From: Plantago major
Lineage: Eukaryota; Streptophyta; Magnoliopsida; Lamiales; Plantaginaceae
Direction of reading: 5' to 3'
DNA length: 64,000 bases
Assembly: GCA_026545765.1 (NCBI GenBank)
Contig: CM048839.1
Coordinates: forward strand, 54,172,677-54,236,676
This document shows, one piece after another, positions 11,323-21,797 of this stretch. Below the pieces are notes generated by a model, which was not told the origin of the DNA, did no database searches, and was given only the letters and a program-made list of their open reading frames with translations. The position numbers and the translations under genes are program-made. Within the stretch, counting starts at the first letter, position 1; every line of letters begins with the position of its first letter.

Positions 11323-11846
11323 TCACTTTCCTCTTTTACCGACTCTAACTACTCCCTTTCTCGGCGACAATTTCAAGAAACCTTGATCGCCAACTTCAAA
11401 CTCCAATTCTCTTCTACGATTATCCGCACAACTTTTCTGTCGACTCTGAGCTGTCTTCAACCGCTGTCTAATCAGTTTCACCTTTTCTAAGGTCTCTTGT
11501 AATACGTTGCCTAAAGACGATTTTTGCGCTTCTGTCAAAGTGACTTTCTCTTCTAAATTCCAATGTAGAGGTGAACGACACTTTTGCCCATATAAAGCCT
11601 CAAACGGTGCCATCTTGATAGAAGCTTGGTAATTGTTATTGTAGGCGAATTCCACTAAAGGAAGGTGTGTTGCCCAACTTACACCATGATCTAATACACA
11701 CATTCTCAACAAGTCCTCCAAAGTCTTGATAGTCCTCTCGGACTGACCATCGGTTAGCGGATGATGTGCAGTGCTATGCTAAACTTCAATCTAGTGCCCA
11801 AATTCTCATGGACTCGTCTCCAAAGTCTTGAAATGAATTTCGAATC
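11323..11846 (-). pseudogene. pol: Gypsy A integrase, end of core and linker
   Basis: Contains the DGQSERTIKTLED block of gypsy integrases (around 11690-11745, with the catalytic Glu), LVEFAYNNNYQASIKMAPFE, and ALYGQKCRSPLHW, then a helical KLIRQRLKTAQSRQKSCADN region and EFEVGDQGFLKLSP, start of the C-terminal SH3-like part. It ends abruptly after GKRGK, where chromoviruses normally continue. Frameshifts near 11760-11850 separate it from the first half of the core. Confidence 0.8.
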
Positions 11847-12300
11847 TCAATCCAAAACAATATGGATAGGAGTACCATGGAGACGAATTACCTCATGTTG
11901 GCAAACTTGAGCTAATGTCCCAGCAGTGTAAGTCATCTTCACTGGAAGAAAATGAGCAGACTTGGTTAACCGATCCACAATAACCAAAATGCTATCATAA
12001 CCTCCTCTAGATGGTGGCAATCCTGTCACAAAATCAATGGAGATCATTTTCCACTTCCACCTAGGTATCTCAAGAGGTTGTAGTAACCCAGCGGGTCTAA
12101 GATGCTCCGCTTTTACTTGCTGACAAGTGAGACACTTTCGCACATAATCAATGATTTCTCTCTTCATGTCATTCCACCAGTAGTACCTTTTCAAATCATG
12201 ATACATCTTTGTACCTCCAGGATGAACTGAGTACTTCGACTTATGAGCTTCATCCAAAATCAAGCGTTTCAACTCCTCATTCGCCGGTACATAAACGTCC
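11847..12300 (-). pseudogene. pol: Gypsy A integrase, zinc domain and first half of core
   Basis: Open for 141 codons. HKSKYSVHPG and CLTCQQVKAEH give the HHCC zinc-binding domain; the following WKMISIDFVTGLPPS carries the first catalytic Asp and IVIVDRLTKSAHF-like residues the core strand. Integrase joins element DNA to the host chromosome. A stop and frameshift at the low-coordinate end interrupt the core before the second Asp. The N-terminal edge near 12300 is degraded. Confidence 0.85.
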
Positions 12301-12431
12301 TTGGAACCTTAGAATTCCGTATTCACTAACAGAAAATTTCTCATACGAAGGTTTCGACAAATTATACTTAATCTTCTCCAAATCCGCATCTCCTACTTGT
12401 GCTTCTCCAATCAACTAGCCAATCTGAGGCC

Positions 12432-12782
12432 TTAGGTAATATTCGAAAATAGAACTGATTGCGGCTGACAAGCGATATTTGAAAAGTGAATCTTGCGGCT
12501 AAGAGCATTAGCTACTACGTTAGCCTTGCCCGGATGATACTGAATAGAACAATCATAGTCTTCTAGTAATTCCATCCAACGCCTTTGTCTCATATTCAAA
12601 TCCTTCTGTGAGAAAATGTACGTCAAACTTTTGTGATCAGTGTAGACGATAAACTTCGTACCGTAGAGATAATGCCTCCATTTACCCAAAGAAAAGATAA
12701 TCGCAACTAGCTCAATATCATCCGTAGGGTAATTCTTTTCATGCACCTTCAACTTTCTCGAGGTGTACGCTATCATTGTCAC
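12432..12782 (-). pseudogene. pol: Gypsy A RNase H
   Basis: [19 protein letters not shown], with the helix ELVAIIFSLGKWRHYL holding the catalytic Glu, then IVYTDHKSLTYIF with a catalytic Asp, and the ending QYHPGKANVVANALSRK. This is the RNase H that removes the RNA template in Ty3/gypsy. It overlaps the RT frame by about 40 bp in another frame, so one frameshift separates them near 12760. Confidence 0.9.
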
Positions 12783-13252
12783 GTTGCATTAACACACATC
12801 CCAAACCTTCCTTGGATGCGTCCGAGTACACAGTGAAATTCTCAGATCCTTCAGGTAGAGCTAGAGCTGGCTCTGAGGTCAATCTCTTCTTCAACTCTTG
12901 AAAACTCGCCTCGCACTTGTCACTCCAAACAAACTTCGCAGTCTTCTTAGTTAGATCTGTTAAAGGTCTAGCTATCCTCGAATAATCCTCCACGAACCTT
13001 CGATAATAGCCTGCTAGACCCAGAAAACTCCTGACCACGGTTACTGTCTCAGGTCTCTTCCAATCCAAAACAGCTTCAATCTTCGAGGGGTCAACTGCAA
13101 TTCCATCTCCATAAATGATATGCCCTAGAAAGGTTATTTTACTAAGCCAAAACTCATACTTGCTAAACTTTGCATATAGAGAATGCTTGCGCAAGGTCTC
13201 TAGGACAATTCTAAGGTGGTCTTCATGATCTTTCTCCGACTTCGAGTACACG
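12739..13252 (-). pseudogene. pol: Gypsy A RT, thumb part (cut after YxDD)
   Basis: The frame opens with [13 protein letters not shown], i.e. the residues directly after the catalytic YIDDIL motif, then [11 protein letters not shown], a [12 protein letters not shown] block and the start of RNase H ([16 protein letters not shown]). The fingers, palm and catalytic Asp pair are missing: the sequence changes at about 13252 into LINE-2 ORF1 on the other strand. No second half of this RT is found elsewhere in the window. Confidence 0.85.
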
Positions 13253-14627
13253 AGGTATCGAAACTATCAGCCCCGTTTGCTATGAATTTGATAGGTAAGT
13301 TCTCTAATGGTATACCGTCAACGTCAGTTATCATCAAGACTCTGAGTTCTCTCAAGCTAGTTGGCAGATTCACTGTGAGTTTTGTTAATCCGAAAAATGT
13401 TGTTATTCGACTGTATACTAAAGCTGACTATGATAATCTGTGGATAAGGCCAGTGTATCTATGGATAATTGTCCAATGCGTTTTGTGAAATGGTCACCGT
13501 TTTTCAATTCTGCAAAGGATTCTCCCTTCTTGCCGATTTGGGTATCTTTCAAGCATCTTCCCCTTTTCATGTTTCACCTGGAACCTTTGTTTGAGCTTGC
13601 TAGAATGATAGGGACTCCTCTCAAGGTTGATTCCGCTATGGCAGAGTTTACCAGGCTGGATAAAGCTCGTGTTCTTATTGAAGTTGATATTTCAAAGCAC
13701 CTAAGGGAAGCTATTCTCTTAAACTCTCAAGGACAGAAAATCAAAATCTCTATTAAATATGGAAATGTGCCTTATTTCTGTGCTGTTTGTTCAAAGATAG
13801 GACATGTCCAGGAGCATTGTTTTCTCAAATTCCCAAACCTAAAGAAGTCTGATTTCTCTAATCAAGATAATTTTTATGGTAACAAAGGTGAAGGATTTTC
13901 AAATGAGAATTTGAGTGACTGGCCTCTTTGGCCTTCTTCTGGTAACTCATCAGGTTACTCGTCGCCAAATAATAAGCAGGCTGCAGAGGCTTCTATCCCT
14001 CATTCGAACAAGTTCGAAGTGCTAAAAAAATTGGAGGTGGAAGAGGGGTTAGATTTGGACACTCAACCTCAATCCCCTAGAGCTAATCTCGATTCTGAAG
14101 TGGTCCAGGAAACTCAAAGTTACTGTGAAAAGAACAAAGAAGCCATGATCTCTCCAAGTAAAGTGATAGTTGAAAAATCCTTCGTGGATTATGATGATCA
14201 GGTCCCGGAGCTTGAGCCGTTAGTTCATCAGGTGAATAGAAGAAAATCCACTGGTGGTGTGGATTTCTCTCCTATACTGCCAAATGTTGTAGGAGAAATC
14301 TATGATGTATCTGTACTACATTCAAATAATAAGGTGGGCAGCTTTTTCGATCAAAGTGATAGTGATAAAGAAGAAGGGGAGTTTTTAGAAGATGACTCTT
14401 CCACTCCTATTCTCATGCTGTCAGTTAACTCTGAGGATCCAAGTCATTCACTATTTATTGTGTCTCCAAGTGACAAGTACTTACTAGTTCCAAGGGATTC
14501 ACCAGGTAATCCTGTTGCTCTAAACACTAGAAGCAAGAAGCCTATTAGACTTAGTTCTGGAAAAAAGAACAAAAACAAGAAGAACAACAAAAGAAAAGGT
14601 TCTCAAAGCTCCCCTGATTATCAATGA
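13253..14627 (+). pseudogene. LINE-2 ORF1 protein (DUF4283-type, CCHC)
   Basis: The first 90 codons contain a FTVSFVNPKNVVIRLY strand and the next frame, open for 395 codons, starts within LPIWVSFKHLPL, both parts of the DUF4283 nucleic-acid-binding domain of plant L1 ORF1. CAVCSKIGHVQEHC at about residues 115-128 is a zinc knuckle. The long C-terminal half is acidic and Ser-rich, ending in a Lys/Asn-rich basic tail. It binds the element RNA. A frameshift near 13440 splits the DUF4283 domain, and the N-terminus is missing at the junction with gypsy A. Confidence 0.85.
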
Positions 14628-14897
14628 AGATCAAGGTGTTGAATATTAGAGGAGTAGGAAACAAAGCCTCTCAACAAATGTTTGGTACCATTGTAAAAAT
14701 TTAACTTGGAAATCGTCTATCTTCTTGAACCTATGGTTAGTCTGGATTCTTTCTTTTTCACCACAAGATTTGGTATGAATAAGGTGGTTGGTAATTGTAG
14801 TAACAAAATCTGGGTCTTCTCTGCTGCTTCTATTGATATGGAAGTGATAGTTGATCATGAGTAGTTCATGTGATGTGTCAAATCAAAGTTCTAAATT
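14624..14897 (+). pseudogene. LINE-2 ORF2, start of endonuclease
   Basis: The ATG overlaps the ORF1 stop as ATGA (14624-14627), and the first residues MKIKVLNIRGVGNKASQ are the beginning of a plant L1 apurinic-type endonuclease (Asn for metal binding). A frameshift follows near 14690; then EIVYLLEPMVSLDSF-like residues with the catalytic Glu appear in the next frame. The domain breaks off around 14890 at the inserted LTR. Confidence 0.75.
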
Positions 14898-16284
14898 TGT
14901 TTAGAAGCCAAGAGTTAATTCTCAACACTACAAAAACCTATAGTGCAGGGAAGTTAACCTCGAGGTCGGTCTCGAAGGACTTAACTAAGCTGAGTCTTGT
15001 TTAGGAATAGTAATTACAGTAAAGAAAGCAGTAAAACGGTTGTTTGCTTCGGCAACGAGTTTGTTCTATATTATCTATCTTCTTATGCAATCTAACTAGA
15101 AAACAGATTAATCTAAACGACAATGATATGAATAAGGAGAATTATGGAGCGGTAACGTGAAACAAGCTAGCTAGCAGGATACATACGATTCACAGGATAG
15201 ATTATGCAAGTTGTCACAATCTTGAGTTCAAAAATGAATAGCACTAGTGGAGGCGTCAATTCCACTAGGCTACAATCAATCTAGCTAGTCCTACTATTAC
15301 CGTGTGCAATCTAAACTGTTAGATCAAGCAAGACAAAAGACATTTTGGTTTATTGATTAAATGCTTAATCTAACAGTGATTTTGCTGGCATGCTCGACAA
15401 ACAGAATAGCAAGATATGCGATTAATCTAAAAAGCACAAGTAATCTAAACCCGATGCACTTCGAATCTCATGAACCCTAGCTAGCATGCATTGAATCAGT
15501 AACCACCCCATAATCGGGGTGTTTAGCTACTCATATTATGCAAAGACATAATCAATATTGTATATAAACAGGCTCCAAACATAATTTAAAGCAAGAAACA
15601 ATGATTCAAATGGATTGATACAAATTTACCCTTCGTTGTCACAAACCCTAGGTAGAAATTGTAGAACGAAAATGAATCAACGCGAAAAGCTATATAGATA
15701 ATCTCCCGATCAATGTCAATCTTCGGATTACAAGATAAACGGTTCAATTACCCCCAATAATAAGTAGGTAATTTCCTTGGAAAGGTTCTAGGTCGAAAAG
15801 CAAAAAGAAGAGAAGAATAATAATGAAGTTGTTTAAAAGGTTCTTTTTATCTAATATATATAGGTGAAATAACCTAATTCTAAACGAACTGGGAAAAAGA
15901 CGGAGAAAATCGGAATCTGGCGTGAAAAACAAAACTGGCGTCGCCAGTTTTTCTGTTGCCCAGATACAGAGAGTTACTGGCGTCGCCATTTCTTCCTGGA
16001 ATGACGGTTTTGCCCTTTTGACTCCTTTTGACTCCTATTCTTGATATTTTAGCCTTCCCGCTCCACTTCTAGCATCCATCAGAGGCATTGGAACTCCATA
16101 TCTTGTAGATGCATATAAAATGCACCATTTTGCCTTCAATTAGAGCGGTTTAGCCAAATACCTACAAAATACACAAAACATGAAAACGTAACAAAATACC
16201 AATAAAGCACATAAAAACTATACTTGAGAATGGCAATAAGACGGTAAAACAGACCAAATGAGACGATGTAAAATTGACTCATCA
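14898..16284 (-). mobile_element. Probable Tat/Athila-type LTR (solo or truncated)
   Basis: On the minus strand it starts TGATGAGTCAATTTTAC at about 16284, has a TATA box near 15851-15862 (CTATATATATTAG), and a long downstream part with the GTAGCTAAACACCCC and ATGCATGCTAGCTAGGG style of Ty3/gypsy Tat or Athila LTR leaders. It contains no coding frame. I could not find a matching 5-bp duplication, a primer site or a second copy, and the lower end is uncertain by 50 bp. A search against LTR libraries would decide. Confidence 0.45.
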
Positions 16285-16515
16285 TCATGTTCTGTAAATT
16301 CTTATCTCCCTCGGTGCCGGTTACTTTCTTCATCACCTTCGTCTATGCTAAATGTTGCAGAAGGTAAAGATATCTTCTTTGGGAAGGAGTAAATGTTGCT
16401 GGCAAATGAAGAGAGGGAACAAACAGTGGAACAATTCGTGTCTTGGGAGCTGAGAGAGAAGGGTGATGTTAGGGTCTACGATAGAAACAAAGATAAGGAG
16501 ACGACACTGGCTTTT

Positions 16516-17220
16516 GATGAGGATAATTAGCTTTAATGTAAGGGGTTTGGGGGGAAGGATTAAAAGGAGTACGGTGCGGGATTTGGTGTCAAAAGAATGT
16601 GTGGATTTCATATGTCTGCAGGAGACTAAGCTGGATTTTGTGGATGCAAGGCTGGCTTCGATTCTTTGGGGTAATTCTGACTGTGATTGGGCATTTAGCG
16701 GGGCGGATGGTCTGTCAGGAGGATTATGTCGTGTTTGGGATAAATCAATATTTCACAAAACTGAAATGTGGGGTGAGAAGGGAATCTTAGGGCTAACTGG
16801 CTTCTGGAATGGCTTATTGGTACGCTCCTTGTAACAGAGAAGGAAGGAAGGAAATTTGGAGGCTACTGGAAGAAAAAATGAGGGGAAAGGAAGATGATCG
16901 TTGGTGCATATGCGGAGATTTTAATGTGGTGAGAATGGAAGAAGAGAGGAGAGGCAGTGGCAAGGTTAATAGAGAGAAGGACATGAGAGATTTCAATGAA
17001 TTTATTGAGAGATTGGGGTTAATTGATCTGCCGTTGGAGCGAAGAAAATTTACCTGGTATCGAGGAAATGGAAGTTGTGGCAGTAGACTGTATAGGTTCT
17101 TGATATCTGGAAAGTTGATGGAGACATGGGGGAATCTAGTACAATACGGTCTGAAGCGAAAGGTTTTGGACCACGCGGCTATCTTACTTAAAGAAACTAT
17201 TGAAGAGTGGGGTCCTAAAC
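16516..17220 (+). pseudogene. LINE-1 endonuclease
   Basis: Starts MRIISFNVRGLGG, with CLQETKLDF (catalytic Glu), and, after a frameshift near 16810-16820, YAPCNREGRKEIW, ICGDFNVV (catalytic Asp/Asn), FTWYRGNGSCGSRLYRFLIS and LDHAAILL in place of the usual SDHxPI. It nicks target DNA to prime reverse transcription. The frame runs EEWGPK straight into the Sirevirus LTR at 17221. Upstream, 16285-16515 holds non-open remnants, perhaps the ORF1 end. Confidence 0.85.
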
Positions 17221-17916
17221 TATTAGGATTATCTGTTTAGATTTTGATCAGCAACCTAATGACTTATCTTAGCTCAGAAAGGTGATTAGTACCCTTGGTT
17301 CACTTGAACATTATAAAAGAGGAAACTCACTAAGTATGATAGTCTAGCAAATCTTGTATAGGATGTTAGGTCTCGAAATGTAATTTTTATTTTCTGAAGA
17401 AGACCAAGAAGAAGGCATCCAGCAGGAAAAGTTCAACGGTTTTGAAGATTTGAAGACTGCACAAGATTGCTGAAGACAAGGGTTTTTCAGATACCTATGT
17501 CCAGATATCTTGAAGAAACAAGTGTTTCGAAACACAAGTGTTGCAAAAGATATCTGAGAATAAAAGGTTTCTGAGACGAGGAAAGTGCCCACAGATATCT
17601 ACACTCAGATACCTTGGACATAAAATATGCTTCTGAAAAATAAATATATTATAACAAGTTGTTTAAACAAGTGGTATCTGGAGCTATGATGATCTCTGGA
17701 AGAGAACGTGCAAAGCCTCAAAAAGGTTGCATAGTTCTGTTGGCACTCCATGACAAAGTATAGTACAGTGCATTAAATGCACGGACAGAAATGTCTGAAT
17801 AAAAGCTGTAGCTTCTGAAGAAGAAGACAAACCTGCTACAGTACTATACTCAGATATCAATAGTTTGAATTTGATTTAAGCCTAACGGATACTATTCAAA
17901 CGGCAGTCAAATTCAT

Positions 17917-17926
17917 CTATAAATAT
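17917..17926 (+). promoter_or_regulatory. TATA box of Sirevirus A 5' LTR
   Basis: CTATAAATAT; the same element is CTATAAAATA in the 3' LTR (32104) and CTATAAATGT in copy D (53301-53310, minus). It suggests transcription starts near 17950, placing the hairpin array in the transcribed R-U5 leader. Confidence 0.65.
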
Positions 17927-18304
17927 CAACACTTACACTGCTTGAGAACACACCTTAGACAACACAGAACTACATACTGAATATTCTCACAAGATCTCTC
18001 TAGCAAACTACTTACCTTCAAGCTTTCTGTTGCGACCAAAGCTCTTGATTCTAAGTAGCACAAAAGTTCTAAGTGTCCTGATCCTTAACGAGCATTGTTA
18101 TTTATGAAAGAGTTGAACTAAGATTTCATATCTGAGCTTCATTATCTTGAACACTTTTCATAGACTTGGGTCAGTAGAGAACAAGATACCATACATTGCA
18201 AAGTGTATTAAGTATACTTGATTCATAGAGCTATCTGAATAACTGAACAAGTTATTAAAGAAGCTCACCTGGCAATTTACCTTAACCAACACCTTAAACG
18301 GCGT

Positions 18305-18453
18305 GGAGTACAAGAAGTACTTAGTTTGGGAAACTAAGGAATAACTCCAAGGTTATTGAGCACAGGAAGTACTTAGTTTGGGAAACTAAGGAACAGCTCA
18401 AGAGATTTCTGAGTACAGGAAGTACTTGGCTGTGAAAGCCGGGGAATAACTCA
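18305..18453 (+). repeat. Hairpin minisatellite in Sirevirus A 5' LTR (3 units)
   Basis: Three units of roughly 50 bp (18306, 18358, 18409). Each has AGTAC-AGGAA-GTACT-like and AGTTT-GGG-AAACT-like inverted repeats, and the first also AATAAC-TCCAAG-GTTATT. The third unit has GGCT-GTGA-AAGCC instead. The array is followed by CTCAGGGGGAA. Confidence 0.85.
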
Positions 18454-18850
18454 GGGGGAAAACTTGGTTGGGAACATAATGTATTTAGGAATCAAGAGAA
18501 GATATCTGTAAGGTTACGTCATTTATCTGTCTTAGTGGATTCTAGGTCTGAGAAAGGCCGAAGTGGATTAGTTGAAGGATTACGCCACCTTCAGATACCA
18601 CTATAAAAAGACTTGTGTTATTTACTTTCTGCAGTTTATTACTTGCTTTACTTATCTTGCAAAGTACTTACACTTATCTTGCTGAGCACGTGCACTTATC
18701 ACAGAAAAGTCTTTCGCTCTCTGAAATTAAGTATCAGATATCTTCACAGATATCTGAGAAATTATGTTTATCGACAAAAGTTGTAAAACACTATTCACCC
18801 CCCCCCCCCCCCCTCTAGTCTTTTACTTTGCCGTTATCTGGACCAACAAG

Positions 18851-18867
18851 TGTTATCAGTGCAGGAG
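18851..18867 (+). other. Primer-binding site, Sirevirus A (decayed)
   Basis: TGTTATCAGTGCAGG lies two bases after the LTR end. In copy C the same place reads TGGTATCAGAGCAGG, complementary to the 3' end of initiator tRNA-Met. Copy A has lost two key positions. Confidence 0.8.
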
Positions 18868-18966
18868 GTTCCCAAGCCTTCTGCACTGAACCTAGATCCC
18901 AGATAAGTGCCCACTAACTGCTTTTCAACTACACTTGATTTGTTTGTTTAGTGTGTCTGCTGCAGG

Positions 18967-20051
18967 ATGTCTTTAAGTGACGCCCCAATTCTCAAGCCAG
19001 AGAATTATGAAAAATGGAAGAACAACATGATGCTCCACCTAGAAGCCATCAGTGACGAAATGATCGAAGTAATAAAGAATGGCCCGATAGTCATTCAACA
19101 ACTCAAGCAAGTCATGGAGGTTTCAAATGGTAGAGATAGAGAACAAAGCGATGGGTCTTCACAGACGGATCGTCAAGATTGGGAGACACGCCAACAAGTT
19201 ATTCTGAATCAAAGCTCAGAGAGCTACGGACATCGGAAGATGCCAAGAGAAATCATTGGATGGTCGGCTAAATAATATCATCATACGTTCTACTCCAGAG
19301 CACATACAGTATAAACTGTGGGGTGCAAAAACAGCGAAAGTGGCCTGGCAATTGATTGAAGAAATATGTGTCGGCACTGAGAAAATAAAGGAAAATAAGT
19401 TCGAAGTTTTGAAGCTCAAATTCCAAAACTTTAAACAAGGTCCCACAGAGACTCTTGAAGAACTAGATTTCCGGTTTACAGCAATTATGAGTGACATGGC
19501 TGGACTTGGTGAGAGTAATAGATATACCCAGTCAGAAAAGATTAAGACTATTGTGAGAAGTCTAAATCATAACTGGGAACACACAAAGTTTTTCTACTTT
19601 AACCAAGGAATGCCAGATATCACTCCTGTGGAATTTTTCTCTCACCTTGCCACTGTTGACTATGAGACAACCCAAAGAGAACAAACAACTGAGAAGTTGC
19701 AGAATGTTACTCTAGTTGCTCAAGGAACTTCTGAAAAGAAGAAAGGTAAGGAGGTGACTGGGGATGCTCTTGCTGTAAAGCAAATGGGAAAATATGTCAG
19801 TCGAGAAATTGAGAGAAGAAAAGCCAAAGAGAAGCTGAAAAAGCATCTAGGCTCAAACTACCACCAGTACAAAAATATGCAAAGCTCACTGAACAAGTCT
19901 GCTAAAAAAGTATCTAGTACTGAGGAAGTAGAAATCGGAAACATATCTGTTTCTATTGTCAGAAACCTGGTCATTTCAAGAAGGATTGCCCAGCCTTCAA
20001 CAAACTAAAGACAGGTGACAAGAATGACAAAAGAATCTTCAAAAGAAGTTA
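18967..20051 (+). pseudogene. gag: Sirevirus A gag, capsid and zinc knuckle
   Basis: Starts MSLSDAPILKPENYEKWK, the N-terminus of copia gag, continues in a second frame (from about 19256) with IIRSTPEHIQYKLWG, AKVAWQLIEEICVGT, FKQGPTETLEELDFRF and SEKIKTIVRSLNHNW. The zinc knuckle [14 protein letters not shown] sits in a third frame at about 19952-19993. Gag packages the RNA into virus-like particles. At least two frameshifts (near 19200-19260 and 19930) and a stop at 20049-20051 break it. Confidence 0.9.
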
Positions 20052-20058
20052 GAGAGCT

Positions 20059-21102
20059 ATGCTCATTGAAGAAAGGAAAAAGATTCAAATCCAACTGGAT
20101 GCTCTAGATATTGAATTTGATTCTGAGGATGAGGATTCAGATGATTCCACACTGCCTTCCCCAGAAATGTGCGGTATCTCTCATGAAATAATTGACTTTG
20201 GTCAAAAGAAGAAAGAAGTGTGTGGTATGGCTGAAGAAATCTTTCCAGATATCTCCAACATTGAACCGTGTCTAATGGCTGATGAGGTAACACATACTTA
20301 CTGCTATACTTATGAAAGTGATGAAGAGGGAATCAAAGATCTGGAAAATCTCAAAAGGCAACTTGGTCTCTACGAAAGAGAATTTCTAATGGTCCGAGCT
20401 AGAGCCGAAAACTTTGAAGAAGAAAAGAATTCTCTTGGAAAGGAAAATTCTCAATTAATCAAGATATCTGAGAAAAAGGATGCTGAAAATGCATTTCTCA
20501 AGGCTCAGATATCTGAGATCGAAAAGTCACATAAAGAAGCGATGGCCAATCTTCAAAAGAAATGTGAAGATCTTCTTTCTGAAAATAAGGAACTCAAAAA
20601 GAAAGAACTATCTTTTCAATCTTATGCCAAAGCTAGTGACACTCTTACTGAAGTACAATCTTATTTAAGAGATCCTTCAGAAAAGAGAGGACTTGGGCTG
20701 GACACACACACAGACAGTCCCAACACTCTGAATAAGAGTAATGAAGGGCTAACATTTGTCAGTGCTCAGCAAGGTGATTCCCAAACTATCTACAATATCG
20801 GTCAGAAAACTAAGATTATTGAAAAAGAAAAGGCAGTTGCGACTAAGCCTTTGTGGAAAAAACAAGTCCAAAGGAAAACTGATGGGAATGTTTCTAGAAA
20901 GAAACATAACACTGAGAAGTGTAATCACCCACAGTGCTATGTCTATCAAAAAGGAAAAATTACCGAAGCTGACAAATTCTCCTATGTCACATTTTCTAGA
21001 AAGAAAATAGATTATCCAGAGACTAGCAAAGCTGCTGAGAAGAGATCTCAGATAGCACCAGGTGCTCGGAATGGTATTGGCTATAAAGCCATCGGGAAAT
21101 AA
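20059..21102 (+). pseudogene. Sirevirus A gag-pol spacer (coiled-coil)
   Basis: 347 open codons after the zinc knuckle. Begins IEERKKIQIQLDALDIEFDS, an acidic stretch (DSEDEDSDD), then a long predicted coiled coil (residues about 90-185, Glu/Lys/Leu-rich with NSQLIKISEKKDAENAFL), a SYAKASDTLTEVQSYLRD block, and a His/Cys cluster (KCNHPQCYV). The same region is found in copy C (46607-48050) and copy D (62991-64000). Long gag-side extensions with coiled coils are known in Sireviruses. Ends at a TAA that replaces a codon in the other copies. Confidence 0.75.
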
Positions 21103-21797
21103 CTTGTTCGTGAGTACAAACAAGAGCAAGAACGATGGTTAAAGGCTAGAATTGCTCACATCAATTATCAGAAGTGGAAGATAAATCAAGCCACTGAAAA
21201 TCTGAATGCCAGGGTTAGAAGAAATCTGGCTAGGAAAACTAAGTTTGCTGAGAAGCAGACTCAGAAACCTGACAGGTATCTGAAAGCACCAAATGGAGCA
21301 CCAAGGAAGAAAATAGTTCTTAATAACAATGATACTAATCATTTAACTAGAATTCCTCCTTATGTTCCTGTTAGACAAAGAATGTTCCTAAGAAATTCAT
21401 TCAAAAATAGATTCCTACTGGAAGATTCTTTAGTCCAGATGGTTCCATTGTTGGTATGTGAACCTAATCTCCTGTTTCCTGTTTTGTGTAGAACACTCTA
21501 AGGACTAATTCAAAGTGGCATTTTGATAGTCGATGTGGGAAGCACATGACAGGAGACAAAGCAAATCTGATTGACTACAAAAATTCCAATGATGGACCAA
21601 TTATCAAGTTTGCTGGAGGAGATGAAAATCCAACCATAGGTTTTGGCAATTTGAAGTTTGGAGCCCTCACAATCTCTGAAGTGGTTCATGTAAAGGGATT
21701 GAAATATAATCTCCTAAGCATGAGTCAACTAGTAGACAAAGGGTACACTGTCAAGATCAAGTCAAAACTATGTAAAGTGATTGACAATGAGTCATAG
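21103..21797 (+). pseudogene. pol: Sirevirus A protease region
   Basis: Basic linker (EQERWLKARIAH, ENLNARVRRN) followed by the copia protease: HFDSRCGKHMTGD at about 21517-21555, where copy C has FDSGCGKHMTGD, so the catalytic DSG has become DSR. Downstream are LIDYKNSNDGP, IGFGNLKFG and VVHVKGLKYNLLSMSQLVDKG, all in the 21546-21797 frame. The protease would cut Gag-Pol. A frameshift before the active site and a stop at 21795-21797 add to the loss. Confidence 0.85.

Larger units (their letters stand above)
10024..13252 (-). mobile_element. Ty3/gypsy retrotransposon fragment A (3' half)
   Basis: Minus-strand order is RT, RNase H, integrase, then an LTR-like region ending at 10024 with TGTAACGACCCG (the reverse of an LTR end ..TTACA). 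RT before integrase identifies Ty3/gypsy. The RT is cut right after the catalytic YxDD motif at the border with LINE-2, and integrase is truncated before its C-terminal domain; no chromodomain is visible. It is related in LTR style to gypsy B in this window (same terminal motif and a similar block with TAACCTCA..GAG). Confidence 0.8.
17221..18848 (+). repeat. 5' LTR of Sirevirus A
   Basis: 1628 bp, aligned end to end with 31392-33031 with scattered substitutions and small indels. Contains a TATA box, three hairpin units, and ends with a poly-C run followed by CTCTAGTC...GGACCAACA. The first dinucleotide is TA instead of TG. Confidence 0.9.

Noticed and set aside
16285..16515. Separate small gene upstream of the LINE-1 endonuclease
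   Set aside because: No open frame with motif; position fits the decayed end of LINE-1 ORF1.
18798..18815. Poly-C run as a G-quadruplex or functional switch
   Set aside because: Homologous LTRs have shorter C runs at the same place; length differs between the two LTRs of one element, so slippage or assembly error is the simpler reading.
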